Below are positions 15,416-24,512 of a stretch of DNA of 57,542 nucleotides, one piece after another. The notes beneath the pieces were generated by a model, which saw only the letters and a list, made by a program, of their open reading frames with translations, did no database searches and was not told the origin of the DNA. Where the stretch lies: the NCBI GenBank assembly GCA_028277985.1, contig JANQFG010000061.1, positions 1 through 57,542 of the forward strand, written 5' to 3'. Source of the DNA: a bacterium. GTDB lineage: Bacteria; Desulfobacterota; DSWW01. Every line of letters starts with the position of its first letter. Within the stretch, counting starts at the first letter, position 1. Position numbers and translations under genes: made by a program.

Positions 15416-15787
15416 ATGATTGGATACGTGACGATCGGTGTAAAGGATATGGAAAGGGCGAAGCAATTCTACTGTGACTTGCTGGCGGATATTGGCGCCT
15501 CGGTGTTGATGGACATGGGACGTATCGCGATGATCGGCAAATCGATGCATGAGCCGATGCTGGCCGTGTGTATTCCCCATGATGAGAAGGAAGCGCAGCC
15601 GGGCAATGGGAATATGTTTGCGATTTCTGCGGGGACCAAGGAAATGGCCGAAAAGCTCTATCACAAGGCGATTGCGTTGGGCGCCACCTGCGAAGGTGAG
15701 CCGGGCCAACGGATGCCGGATGTCTTTTACGGAGCTTATGTTCGCGATCTCGACGGCAACAAGATGGTATTCTACGTGTTTGGCTAG
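15416..15787 (+). CDS. VOC (glyoxalase/bleomycin-resistance) family protein
   Basis: This 123-residue protein has the beta-alpha-beta-beta-beta module twice: IGYVTIGVKDMERAKQFYCD at the start and YVRDLDGNKMVFYVF at the end. VOC proteins bind a metal and act as isomerases, epimerases (methylmalonyl-CoA epimerase), lyases or dioxygenases. The Glu often used as a last metal ligand is replaced by Val in MVFYVF, so metal binding is uncertain. It follows the Cache-like gene by 27 bases with AAAGGAG, and is the last gene of the plus-strand run. Confidence 0.82.
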   Translation: MIGYVTIGVKDMERAKQFYCDLLADIGASVLMDMGRIAMIGKSMHEPMLAVCIPHDEKEAQPGNGNMFAISAGTKEMAEKLYHKAIALGATCEGEPGQRMPDVFYGAYVRDLDGNKMVFYVFG

Positions 15788-15836
15788 ATATTGGGGAGCC
15801 GGGCAAGACAAGGGTAACGGTGGGCCTGTTGGCTTT

Positions 15837-15863
15837 GGGGTCAGGCCGTAATGTTCAACCCTG
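15837..15863 (+). repeat. Single arm of a dispersed GGGGTCAGG repeat
   Basis: This 27-base stretch matches the left arm of the inverted repeat at 27789-27865 in 24 of 27 positions (differences at positions 10, 18 and 24). Like that copy it lies between convergent genes, the VOC and hotdog genes. No second arm is visible here. Confidence 0.75.
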
Positions 15864-15870
15864 GGTGTTC

Positions 15871-16347
15871 CTACTCATGTCTTGAAAGGAAGTCTTCCGG
15901 CATCCTGAGGGCGACGACTTCCCCGCGGGCCGTCTCCTTTCCTTCGGCAGACAGGGTGACTGAGGCTACCACCTTTCGGCCCTTGCTTTCTTTGACCTGG
16001 CCTCTCAGCTCCAGGGAAGCATCAATAGGCGTTGGTGCCACGTAGTCGACGTGGAGCGAAACCGTAACGAATCGCTCCACCGTATCGGCGCCGAGTGATT
16101 TGCCTTCTTCGCGGTGTTTTGCAGAAGCCGCCGTCGCCGTGCCGTGACAGTCGATCAAGGAAGCGATCAGTCCACCGTACACGTACCCGGGAAAAGCCGT
16201 GTGATAGGGTTGGGGTTGAAAACGGCAGACGGTCTCTTCACCCTCCCAGTACGTCTTGATCTGATATCCGTGTTTGTTCGATTTTCCGCATCCGTAGCAG
16301 ATGGCGATATCGTCCGGGTAGTAATCCTGTACAGCTTTCCGTGTCAT
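15871..16347 (-). CDS. PaaI-like hotdog-fold thioesterase
   Basis: This 158-residue hotdog protein has an N-terminal CYGCGKSN, possibly a metal or structural Cys pair, then the family signature with PGYVYGGLIASLIDCHG and SLHVDYVAP. The Asp in the central helix could be the catalytic acid. Such enzymes hydrolyse acyl-CoA thioesters, often aromatic ones, to recover CoA. This fits an end step or safety valve for the CoA block. The start is the ATG at 16347, preceded by GGGGAGAG; a TTG directly upstream is also in frame. It faces the VOC gene tail to tail. Confidence 0.85.
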   Translation of the reverse strand: MTRKAVQDYYPDDIAICYGCGKSNKHGYQIKTYWEGEETVCRFQPQPYHTAFPGYVYGGLIASLIDCHGTATAASAKHREEGKSLGADTVERFVTVSLHVDYVAPTPIDASLELRGQVKESKGRKVVASVTLSAEGKETARGEVVALRMPEDFLSRHE

Positions 16348-16505
16348 CAAGAACTCTCCCCTGTTTCAGCCGCATGATCCAGTGTCACGGATTGTTTTGC
16401 ATGCTACTTGCACAGCTTCTGGAATCCCGCCAGAGTGAAGTCGTCGGGATCCAATTCGGCAAAAAGGATTCTGCGTGACCTCGTGGAACGAAAATGCGTT
16501 CTGCC

Positions 16506-17627
16506 TCAATAAACCTGAAATACATCGACATCCGGTACTTCCATAGCCCCTTCGGGGCACAGCTCCACGCAGCAGTAGCAGGAGATGCAGGCATCGGTCA
16601 TTACGAATTCAGGGACGATGGTCAGAGCTTCGGCCGGACAGCTCTCGACACACTCCTCGCATAGGATGCAGTTGTCTTGGTTCCATACGGGCTTCACAGT
16701 GGTGCGAGTGAGCATAATCTCCGGGATCGATTCCTGCACCACCTTGTTTGCCTCATCTCTGTCCGGCGCCTTGGGCCGGTAGGTTGCGGGCAACAGAAAG
16801 TCGGGGATGGGTTCCACCTCTCCCCTGATCTCAATTCTTTCATCTTCCCAGTTCCCCAGTTTGCGATGGATCCCTTCCCGTGTGATGGGGGCGGATGCAG
16901 GATTCACGCCCATCATTCTCGCTTTCACACAATCAAGGGCCAGGGCGTCGGTGCTGGCCAGGAGCTTTCCGACTTCCCTCTGCTGACCCGTATGGCACGG
17001 TCCGTTTCCCTCGATGACAGTGAGGGCATCCATGATGTTCAGATCCGGAGGGCGCATCTGGAAGATATCGCATAGGGCCCGGGCAAAATCGGCAGGGTCA
17101 GGGGCCTCCACGTGGAGCTTGGCCTTGTTGGTGCCTGCCACATAGCCAAAGAGATTCTTTATGGCCCCTGAACACAGCGTCATCACGTGGGTTTTGAATT
17201 TGGGCATGTTGATGACAAAATCAGCCTCGAGCACCAGCTTTGAAATAATGAACGTGAACCCTGTTTCCGTGCCAGTTCTTTTGACGACCTGGTCGGATAT
17301 GGACCGAAAGCAGCCCTCGGACGCTTCCATAATGCCGGTGACCTCCGCCACACGGCGAGAGCTGCTTTTCATCCCACCCGGATTATCTCCCACCTGAACC
17401 TTGGCACCTCGATCCAGGCATGAACGCACCACCGCTCTCACCAGTTCGGGATGGGTGGTGTGTCCGAAATCCGGTGTGGAAGGGCCCACCATGTTCGGCT
17501 TCACCAAGACGGTCTGGCCGCTCAGGCTGCCGGACACCAGCTCTGACAGGATCATTTCCACTTTCTCACGCATCTGCTCTACTACAACCGATTCTATGAT
17601 GACTTTGGATACTCCGGCTGTTTGCAC
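16506..17627 (-). CDS. DUF362 protein with C-terminal 2x[4Fe-4S] ferredoxin domain
   Basis: This 373-residue protein has a DUF362 domain (about 1-270: VLVKPNMVGP, NMPKFKTHVMT, GAIKNLFGYV). A bacterial-type ferredoxin module follows near residues 315-365, with two cluster motifs (CILCEECVESCP and CISCYCCVELCP). Function of DUF362 is unknown; the ferredoxin suggests electron transfer. The chosen start is the GTG at 17627 with AAAGGAG at the right spacing; an ATG 25 codons upstream lacks a good site. It is the second DUF362 gene of the block, on the opposite strand to the first. Confidence 0.87.
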   Translation of the reverse strand: MQTAGVSKVIIESVVVEQMREKVEMILSELVSGSLSGQTVLVKPNMVGPSTPDFGHTTHPELVRAVVRSCLDRGAKVQVGDNPGGMKSSSRRVAEVTGIMEASEGCFRSISDQVVKRTGTETGFTFIISKLVLEADFVINMPKFKTHVMTLCSGAIKNLFGYVAGTNKAKLHVEAPDPADFARALCDIFQMRPPDLNIMDALTVIEGNGPCHTGQQREVGKLLASTDALALDCVKARMMGVNPASAPITREGIHRKLGNWEDERIEIRGEVEPIPDFLLPATYRPKAPDRDEANKVVQESIPEIMLTRTTVKPVWNQDNCILCEECVESCPAEALTIVPEFVMTDACISCYCCVELCPEGAMEVPDVDVFQVY

Positions 17628-17822
17628 GTGACATTCTCCTTTTTCAAATCTGTCTTGTGCGCCCGAAATGGACATTTTAGCATCTTCCCCCGTTACATTC
17701 ACCCTGCAAACCTGGGCGAAGAAGTGACGCAGCTCTTATGTATGTGGACCTTAGCAGGTTCCCGGATTCTCAGGATACGGATGTGAGAGCTATCCGGTGA
17801 TCCTTGACACGGATCCGGGTTC

Positions 17823-18920
17823 ATGGCTAGTGTTTGGCTGTCTGGAGAAAGAATCCCCCCACAACCTATCCACGAGCGTGAAGCAGCGAAAATGCGGTTC
17901 TGGTTCAAAGACGGTGTCTGGAACTCGAGAAGATCGGCGAAGACGATTCGGAAAATGGCTCTGGACACGGTGGAAAGCATCGCCGTGATCCGGCATGCAG
18001 CTGTGGGTGATATGGTTCTGACCCGCAGCTTTCTTGTGGAGACCCGAAAGGCCTTTCCGAATGCGAGCATCACGCTCTGTCTCGTCAGCCACTATACACG
18101 AGGGGCTCCCGTGGATCTCGCGGACCGGGTGCACATCGTACACGGAGCCGACCAGCGTGACGCCTCCCTTTGGGTCCGATTCAGGCGAATGAGGGAGCTC
18201 GGCTATCATGACCTCATGTTCGATCTGGCAGCGACAAACAGGTCCTTCTTCACCTGTCTGCTGAATCCGGCGATGCTGAAGATCGGCTTCCCCTATCAGG
18301 CGTGGCAGGCCAGGCTCTTCTATGACGTCGCTGTAGGACGCAGCGACCTCAACTTCGAGGTCTGCGATATGCTCAACATGATTCACATATTCGGCGTCAA
18401 GACCGCCTATCCGCACCAGTACGACATGCCCGGCGAGCCCTTGAAGAGGGACAGGCCCTATCTGGTTTACTTCGCGGGGGCATCGACCCAGGCGAAGTGC
18501 TGGCCCCCGGACCATTTCAGCCGACTGATCCGAATCATGGCGTCCGACTATCCGAGCCATGATCATCTTCTGCTCGAGGGCATTCAGGAGTGGGAGAAGG
18601 CGGATGCGATTCTGGACCCCCTTGCGGATGTCGGGAATGCCGGATCTGTCAGGGCCGATACGATCGAAGAAACGACGGCATTGATCAAGGGGGCGGATCT
18701 GGTGATCTCGAATGACACCGGCATCCGGCACATAGCCATCGTTTCAGAAATCCCGACCGTGGGATTGTTCTTCAACTACACCGCCCCGCACCGGTACTGG
18801 CCGAGGTACGACATCCACGAGATCGCCTTGCCTGAATCCGAGGGCCCGACAAGGGTGGAAACGGCCCACGAAGCTTGTGTGCGTATGCTTGCGAAAACCG
18901 GGATTGTCCGGGCCGAATGA
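17823..18920 (+). CDS. Glycosyltransferase family 9 (heptosyltransferase-like)
   Basis: This protein of up to 365 residues belongs to the ADP-heptose:LPS heptosyltransferase family (GT9), which adds core sugars to lipid A at the inner membrane face. Visible marks are the N-terminal IAVIRHAAVGDMVLTRSF, central YLVYFAGASTQAKCWPP and C-terminal ADLVISNDTGIRHIA. The start is uncertain: ATGs at 17823, 17892 and 17955 are in frame and none has a strong ribosome site; the GT-B fold begins near the last. It converges on the DUF6165 gene, with 10 bases between the stops. Confidence 0.85.
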   Translation: MASVWLSGERIPPQPIHEREAAKMRFWFKDGVWNSRRSAKTIRKMALDTVESIAVIRHAAVGDMVLTRSFLVETRKAFPNASITLCLVSHYTRGAPVDLADRVHIVHGADQRDASLWVRFRRMRELGYHDLMFDLAATNRSFFTCLLNPAMLKIGFPYQAWQARLFYDVAVGRSDLNFEVCDMLNMIHIFGVKTAYPHQYDMPGEPLKRDRPYLVYFAGASTQAKCWPPDHFSRLIRIMASDYPSHDHLLLEGIQEWEKADAILDPLADVGNAGSVRADTIEETTALIKGADLVISNDTGIRHIAIVSEIPTVGLFFNYTAPHRYWPRYDIHEIALPESEGPTRVETAHEACVRMLAKTGIVRAE

Positions 18921-18930
18921 GGGGATTCGT

Positions 18931-19317
18931 TCAATACGGCGTGTAGGATTTCTCTTCCACGAAATCGGATCCGAGCTTCTGGTTGATTGCTTTCTTGACC
19001 TCGAAACGCCTGTCATTGGTCAGATAGACGGCGCGCGCGAGCTCGATGAACTCATCGTCAAAGGCCTTTTGTGACTCCTTGTCACGGATTTCGTCTTCGA
19101 TGACCCAGAGCTTCTCGTTGATCGCCTTGAGCTCATCCACTTCTTCGCTCACATCCCCCCTGGAGAAGGGCAACTCTTCCAGCAGCTCATTCAACCCCTT
19201 CAATTCCCTCTCGATGTTCTCCAGCTTGGCCGGATCGTGTATGCGGCTCCGCTTGATCTCCAGAATGGTCAATTTGTCGAAGAACTCGCCGATCGATATT
19301 TCCACATGAACATTCAT
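18931..19317 (-). CDS. DUF6165 family protein
   Basis: This 128-residue, highly charged, mostly helical protein begins VEISIGEFFDKLTILEIKRS, typical of DUF6165. Two long coiled-coil-prone helices follow (about 30-80). Members often sit beside LPS or surface glycosyltransferases, as here, but no function is established. The start has AGGAAGAGG upstream. It lies 34 bases after the end of the MttB-like gene on the same strand, so it may be the last gene of that operon. Confidence 0.75.
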   Translation of the reverse strand: MNVHVEISIGEFFDKLTILEIKRSRIHDPAKLENIERELKGLNELLEELPFSRGDVSEEVDELKAINEKLWVIEDEIRDKESQKAFDDEFIELARAVYLTNDRRFEVKKAINQKLGSDFVEEKSYTPY

Positions 19318-19351
19318 GCCGACCTCTTCCTGGGGGTCAGGGGCTCGTTGT

Positions 19352-20815
19352 CTAATCTTCCCATTCCGCTGCTTCGAAGTCGCCGGTGGAGCGCTCTTTC
19401 ACCCTTTCGACATACGCATCGAGCTCTTTCGCAAGCTTTGGGTCGATTTCCCTGGGTTTGTGTTCCGCGAGGATCCGGTCCACGACTTCGGTGGCATAAT
19501 CGGCAATGTTCTTCTTCCCGGCCGACTTCCACGCATCGATCTGTTTCCGGTCTGTGACGGTTGGTATGAAGTGCTCTTCCCTGAAATAGTCCAGCGTGCT
19601 GTCCTCGTCCAGGTAGTGGCCTTCCGGGCCGATACGCTGGATGTCCTCCAGAAGGAGCTTGTCCGGGTTCACGTCGATGCCCTGCAACGCCCTCTCGGTC
19701 CGGCCGATGATTTCGTGGTCGATCACGGCAAGCTCGTGGGCCCCGAGATTGGTGGATTCCAGGGTGCCCACGCAGGTGATATAATTGGCGCCCCCCATGG
19801 CCGCCAGCATCATGGACTGCATTCGTTCGAAACCACTCTGCACGTCAAGGACCTTCGCCTCGGTAGCGCCGGCCACAGTACGTACGGGCAGATTGTAGTA
19901 GTGTCCGAGCTGGGCCGCGGCCGCACTGATCAGGCCGGTTTCGACCGATCCGATAGCAGGCGTGCCCGTTTTCATGTCGGCGATGGTGGAAACAGAGCCG
20001 TACAGGACCGGGCTTCCGGGATTTGCGACCTGGGACATCACCACATGCGAGACGACCTCGGCATTGTGCTGCAGCAGCAGTCCGGCAAGGGTGGCCGGAG
20101 CCGTGGTTCCGGCCATCGCTTCCGGGGACAGGAGGGCCGGCATGTGGTGTTCGCCCAGGATCACCATCCCCTCGAGCTGAATCTGGGCGCTCGACAAGGG
20201 CGTGTGGGTATTGACCACACCGCAGAAGGGATGACGCTCCTTCAGGCGTTCCTTGCCCCCCATTACCATGGAAACCATTTCCATCATATCCGTGGTGGCC
20301 AGTACCCCGTAGGCCCCCATGCCGATGGACTTGGTGCAGTTCTGTGCCCATGTTCGGATCGTCTCCACATGAATGGTGTGCATCGGTATGTCCTGGGCCC
20401 AGATGTCCATCTGATTGCAGGAGATCTTGTCAAGATGATCGAAGAGCACCAGGTGCTTTCGCACGTCCTCATGGGTAGCCTCCCGGTGCTCGCCGCTCGC
20501 AATGTCGAGCATCCTGAAGGCGGTGCCCAGCCCGGCCCAGACCCTGTTCTTCGGGCTGATCGGGAACCGGACCTCCGGATCGGCACCGGCGACGAAGAAC
20601 TCCGAAGGCGCCTTCTTGACGGACTCCTCCACCACGGCCGGCGGAAACTTGACGATCTTGGACGCCTCGTCCACCTGGCAACCATGATCTGCGAGCAGGG
20701 ATCTCATCTTCTTCAGCATGACGCGGATGCCTGTCTTCTGAAGAATCTCCAGTGTCTGCTCATGAATCTTTTGGATTTCCTCTTCATCAAGGACCTGCAA
20801 GCGCGCGAGCTTCAT
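19352..20815 (-). CDS. MttB-superfamily (non-pyrrolysine) methyltransferase
   Basis: This 487-residue TIM-barrel protein resembles trimethylamine methyltransferase MttB and its relatives such as glycine-betaine methyltransferase MtgB, which move a methyl group from a quaternary amine to a corrinoid protein. The gene has no in-frame amber codon, so it is of the non-pyrrolysine type. The segment VLYGSVSTIADMKTGTPA covers the region where MttB has pyrrolysine. No corrinoid protein (MttC type) or RamA activator is in the window. The chosen start is the ATG at 20815 behind GAGGGGGAAGG. It follows a C-S lyase gene by 34 bases, which suggests a shared pathway. Confidence 0.85.
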   Translation of the reverse strand: MKLARLQVLDEEEIQKIHEQTLEILQKTGIRVMLKKMRSLLADHGCQVDEASKIVKFPPAVVEESVKKAPSEFFVAGADPEVRFPISPKNRVWAGLGTAFRMLDIASGEHREATHEDVRKHLVLFDHLDKISCNQMDIWAQDIPMHTIHVETIRTWAQNCTKSIGMGAYGVLATTDMMEMVSMVMGGKERLKERHPFCGVVNTHTPLSSAQIQLEGMVILGEHHMPALLSPEAMAGTTAPATLAGLLLQHNAEVVSHVVMSQVANPGSPVLYGSVSTIADMKTGTPAIGSVETGLISAAAAQLGHYYNLPVRTVAGATEAKVLDVQSGFERMQSMMLAAMGGANYITCVGTLESTNLGAHELAVIDHEIIGRTERALQGIDVNPDKLLLEDIQRIGPEGHYLDEDSTLDYFREEHFIPTVTDRKQIDAWKSAGKKNIADYATEVVDRILAEHKPREIDPKLAKELDAYVERVKERSTGDFEAAEWED

Positions 20816-20849
20816 GACCTTCCCCCTCTGTCCGGCATGGCGTCGATGC

Positions 20850-22070
20850 TCAGACCTTCTCCAGTGCCTGCTCCAGATCACGAATCAGGTCTTCCGGGTC
20901 TTCGATTCCGATGCTGAACCGGAAGATGCCTTCTCCCATGATCTCTGTGTATTTCTCCTTCTGCCGGTCGTCGAACTCCACCATGTCATCGAAAAAGAAC
21001 ATGGTGGGGATGTAGATGATCAGGCTCTGATCGTGGCCCAGCGATACGGCGTGGGTGATGATCTCGAGGTGCTCCAGGAATTGGAAGCAGCCCATAAGAT
21101 CCGCGTCGATGCTGAAGTTCATCATTCCCGAGAATTCGGACATCTGACGGGCGGCCAGATCGTGCTGGGGATGGTCCTCGAGCCCGGGATACCGAACCTG
21201 GGAGATCTTCGGGTGGGCCTGGAGAAATCGCGCGATCTCCATGGCGTTGGCCGAGTGCTTCTGCATACGCAAGGGCAGGGTGACCAGCCCGCGCATGATC
21301 AACCAGGCGTTGAATGGGCTGATACAAGCCCCCAGGTGGACGATGCCGCCTTCGCGAACCTCGGCCATGAGCTCCTTCGGGCCCATCACCGCACCGCCCA
21401 GAGCGTCGCCGTGGCCGTTCAGGTACTTGGTTGCACTGTGGACGACAATGTCGGCCCCGAGATCGATCGGCTTCTGGGTGATCAGGCCCGACCAGGTGCT
21501 GTCCACGATCATGGTCGCCCCTGCGGCGTGTGCGATTTCGGCAATCTTTTCGATGTCGCTGACGTAGACGAGCGGGTTGCCCGGGGTCTCCACGAAGACG
21601 GCCTTGGTTTCCGGCCTGACGGCCGCCCGGACAGCCTCCAGGTCGGTCGTGTCCACCAGGCTCACGTTTACCCCGAACCGCGGTATATGGGCGCTCAGCA
21701 GCTTCTGCGTTCCCGTGTAGCAGGCCTCGGAAGCCACGATGTGATCGCCCGCATTGAGCAGCGTGAAGAGTACGGCCGAAACGGCTCCCATACCGCTGGC
21801 GGTAGCGACGCAGTCTTCGCTTCCCTCCAGGGCGGCCAGGCGCTCCTCTAGATGCCGAGGGGTGACGCTGTGCTCCCGGGTGTACTGAAACTTGTCGAGG
21901 TGATCCCAGGAGAAGACCTCGATCAGCTCCTCGATATCGGTGGGCAGTTCATAGGAATTCGCCATGTGAATCGGCCGGCGCAGGGCCCGGGTTTCTTTGT
22001 CGATGCCTTCCCCGGCATGGACGCACATCGTATGGATTCCGGCTGATTTTGAGAAAGGTCTCTTCACCAT
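20850..22070 (-). CDS. Trans-sulfuration-family PLP enzyme (methionine gamma-lyase/cystathionine gamma-synthase type)
   Basis: This 406-residue fold-type I PLP enzyme has Tyr63 and Arg65 (QYTRE, the family YxR), Asp190 (IVDSTW) for the pyridine nitrogen and the Schiff-base Lys215 (HSATKYLNGHGDALGG). It could release methanethiol from methionine or act on cystathionine or homoserine esters; sequence alone does not decide. It is the first gene of a short operon with the MttB homologue, behind AGAAGGAG. A demethylase plus C-S lyase pair would suit breakdown of a methylated sulfur amino acid, but this is speculation. Confidence 0.88.
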   Translation of the reverse strand: MVKRPFSKSAGIHTMCVHAGEGIDKETRALRRPIHMANSYELPTDIEELIEVFSWDHLDKFQYTREHSVTPRHLEERLAALEGSEDCVATASGMGAVSAVLFTLLNAGDHIVASEACYTGTQKLLSAHIPRFGVNVSLVDTTDLEAVRAAVRPETKAVFVETPGNPLVYVSDIEKIAEIAHAAGATMIVDSTWSGLITQKPIDLGADIVVHSATKYLNGHGDALGGAVMGPKELMAEVREGGIVHLGACISPFNAWLIMRGLVTLPLRMQKHSANAMEIARFLQAHPKISQVRYPGLEDHPQHDLAARQMSEFSGMMNFSIDADLMGCFQFLEHLEIITHAVSLGHDQSLIIYIPTMFFFDDMVEFDDRQKEKYTEIMGEGIFRFSIGIEDPEDLIRDLEQALEKV

Positions 22071-22328
22071 TCATCTCCTTCTGCTGGATCCGCCTTCGCC
22101 GGAGACCACGGAGTTGTCCGTGGATCCGGGACGGCACGTGCCTCGAAAGGCGCTGGTCCAAGCTTCGGCGTGACGTCGCCGCGGGCATCCTGAGGAGAGG
22201 ATTTGTCTGCCCGTGGCTCCGTGGGAACTCAAAAGGATGTCTAATTGACAGCCGGGTGGTTGTCAAGCATGCTCGTATCAAGCGTGGAGGTCCAGAGAAA
22301 AGCGACATCGTGTGCCGGAGGAGCCCGG

Positions 22329-23159
22329 ATGGCTTTTGAACCTGCTTTCAATTCATCTCAGTCGAAAGCGGACAGTGATCTATGGTTTATCATACATGAG
22401 GAGAAGCTGCTCGTGCGACGAGACGGGGACGCCTGTTCCGTTCCCTGCTTCTCGGATGTGAAGCCCTTTCAAGGGGCCCTCGAGGGTATGCAGTACTTCG
22501 GCCACAGGGACGGAATTCCTTGCTTTCTTGGAGAGTTGCCCGATGTGGAGGGGGCCCCCGCAGAGGGTTTCACCTGCAAGGGGCTCTTCGAGTTGTTGGG
22601 CCTTGTCGAGGATGAGCTGCTCCTGATTGCTGGCTGCGCCGCCCAGTTGATTCGATGGGGCAACGGCCATAAATTCTGCGGGCAGTGTGGCGGACCTACC
22701 GAAGACAGGACCGAGGAGAGGGCAAAGACCTGCCCGGCGTGCGGGCTCAGTAGCTACCCGCGGCTTTCCCCCGCCGTCATCGTGGCAGTGGTCAAGGACG
22801 ACAAGCTCCTGCTCGCCACCTCACCCAGGTTTCGCTCCAGTTTCTGGAGCGTTCTGGCCGGATTCGTCGAGCCCGGAGAAACCCTGGAGGAGTGCGTTGT
22901 CAGGGAAGTCGAGGAAGAGGTGGGGATCACGGTCAAGAATGTTCGCTATTTCGGCAGCCAGCCGTGGCCGTTCCCGGATTCACTCATGCTCGGGTTCACG
23001 GCCGAGTATGCGAACGGCGAGATCAAGACGGATGGTACGGAAATCGTGGACGCAGAGTGGTTCGCAGCGGACAACCTCCCCAATGTTCCCCCCAGCGTGA
23101 GCATTGCAAGGAAGCTGATCGACTGGTTCGTCGAGAATTACTCCGGTACATCATCCTGA
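22329..23159 (+). CDS. nudC: NAD(H)/RNA-cap pyrophosphatase NudC
   Basis: This 276-residue Nudix protein cleaves NADH (and NAD caps on RNA in known members) to NMN(H) and AMP. It has an N-terminal domain, a zinc ribbon near residues 115-140 (CGQCGG and CPACG), SSYPRLSPAVIVAV, a full Nudix box (GFVEPGETLEECVVREVEEE) and the NudC signature SQPWPFPDS. The start is the ATG at 22329 behind GGAGGAG. It stands alone, divergent from the C-S lyase gene across about 260 bases where I see no other feature, and convergent with the next gene. Confidence 0.93.
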   Translation: MAFEPAFNSSQSKADSDLWFIIHEEKLLVRRDGDACSVPCFSDVKPFQGALEGMQYFGHRDGIPCFLGELPDVEGAPAEGFTCKGLFELLGLVEDELLLIAGCAAQLIRWGNGHKFCGQCGGPTEDRTEERAKTCPACGLSSYPRLSPAVIVAVVKDDKLLLATSPRFRSSFWSVLAGFVEPGETLEECVVREVEEEVGITVKNVRYFGSQPWPFPDSLMLGFTAEYANGEIKTDGTEIVDAEWFAADNLPNVPPSVSIARKLIDWFVENYSGTSS

Positions 23160-23192
23160 CGCGCGGGACGCCCTCCTCGACTCTTGAGCCAC

Positions 23193-24512
23193 TCAGTAAC
23201 GCCTGGGAAACGCCCCCCACCGCTCCTCCAGCAACCGTCCTCCACGGACGAGCCGGATCTCCTCGAACTGGAACAGGGCGTCGCTCTGTCTCGGGTGCAT
23301 GAACACCCAGTCGCCGGGCCCGAGGGTTACATCTTGCGGCGCCACGACCACGGACTGGTTCGGCACCAGGTTCTGATTCTCGGGATCCGACACCAGGGGC
23401 ATGTTCGACAGGGTCGGCGGGGAGATGAACTCGGCAGCCCACCCGCCTCCGTAGATTGCGATGCCTTTCTTGTTGTATCCAAGCAACCTCTGGCTGAATT
23501 CGGTCGAAAGGAACGGCAGCCTCGCCTGCTCATAGTAGCCGAGGACCGGCGTGGCGATGAAGATGGCCGGGTCCAGCACGCCGCAGAACGTGTCCGGGTA
23601 GGCAGCCGGCCGCACCACGCCCCCACCGATCGCCACATCGTTTACCGGACCGCTCTGATACATCGGAAACGATGCGCTTCCCCCGCTGTTGAAGACCAGA
23701 TCGTCGTGCATCAGCCCTGGAAACTGATGGCGAAGGATATCGATATAGGACTCGAACAGGGCCATCGACTTGTTCCACGCGTCGTTGGCAGCATCGAGGG
23801 GCGATACCAGTATGGCGGGGGCGTGTGCCACGTGGCCGTCATAGCCCAGGAAACCGGTGAACTGGACTGCGTCCGGGTTTTCGACGAGGCCTGCGAGAAC
23901 GTTCGGGAGCAGACCGGGCTCGGGTACGCCGCTCCGGCGGAGGCCCACGTCGATTTCGACCGAAATCCTCAGGGTCACTCCAAGACGTCGCGCCATAGCG
24001 ATCAGTTCATCGAGACGGTCGCGGCTGTCGGCGATGAACTGTACTCGCGAAGCGGCGGACGGCCAATCGGCCCTGTCGATTGTATTGAAGAACGTCTCGA
24101 CCCCGGGGGTCGGGTGTGCTTTTCCTACCAGGATGTCGGCGCTCGGAAAGGCGCCAAGGATCGGGGGCAGGAAAGGCAGGTGGAGCACCATGAATTTCTG
24201 GGCGCCGGTACGCTCCTGCACGTAGGTGAGCAGTTCGAGCGAGGTGAGGGACTTCTCCACGATCCGGTAGCGTTCGGCCCTCACCTGGGCGAGGATCTTC
24301 GCGGCGTTCGCGTCCAGCCGATCGAGGTCGATGAAGAGCCTGGGTGTCCCGATACCCATGGCGTTCAGGTCGGCCGCGATCTGCTCGAAGTAGCCCGCGA
24401 CCGGGGCCTGGTCCTTGCCTGCCGATCCAGTGGATGAATCGCCGCACCCGACGGTTCCGAGGGCAGCTCCGGCAGCCACGGATTTGAGGAATGCTCGACG
24501 GTTCATGTTCAT
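23193..24512 (-). CDS. Tat-exported lipoprotein with alanine-racemase/D-threonine-aldolase-like PLP fold
   Basis: This 439-residue protein begins with a twin-arginine signal (NRRAFLKSVAAGAALG) ending in a lipobox TVGC, so it should be folded in the cytoplasm, exported and lipid-anchored. The mature part is a fold-type III PLP barrel (RLFIDLDRLDANAAKIL, then VEKSLTSLELL with the likely PLP lysine) and a C-terminal beta domain (VTLGPGDWVFMHPRQSDA). Tat export fits a cofactor-bearing enzyme. The substrate is unknown; racemase, deaminase or aldolase roles are possible. The start is the ATG at 24512 behind AAGGGAGGGG. It is divergent from the arsR operon. Confidence 0.8.
   Translation of the reverse strand: MNMNRRAFLKSVAAGAALGTVGCGDSSTGSAGKDQAPVAGYFEQIAADLNAMGIGTPRLFIDLDRLDANAAKILAQVRAERYRIVEKSLTSLELLTYVQERTGAQKFMVLHLPFLPPILGAFPSADILVGKAHPTPGVETFFNTIDRADWPSAASRVQFIADSRDRLDELIAMARRLGVTLRISVEIDVGLRRSGVPEPGLLPNVLAGLVENPDAVQFTGFLGYDGHVAHAPAILVSPLDAANDAWNKSMALFESYIDILRHQFPGLMHDDLVFNSGGSASFPMYQSGPVNDVAIGGGVVRPAAYPDTFCGVLDPAIFIATPVLGYYEQARLPFLSTEFSQRLLGYNKKGIAIYGGGWAAEFISPPTLSNMPLVSDPENQNLVPNQSVVVAPQDVTLGPGDWVFMHPRQSDALFQFEEIRLVRGGRLLEERWGAFPRRY

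Noticed and set aside
19352..20815. Pyrrolysine use in the MttB homologue
   Set aside because: The reading frame is complete with no internal amber codon, so it is of the non-pyrrolysine type.
19316..20917. 533-codon open frame opposite the MttB-like gene
   Set aside because: It is His- and Gly-rich shadow translation with no domain. The minus-strand gene has clear family motifs.
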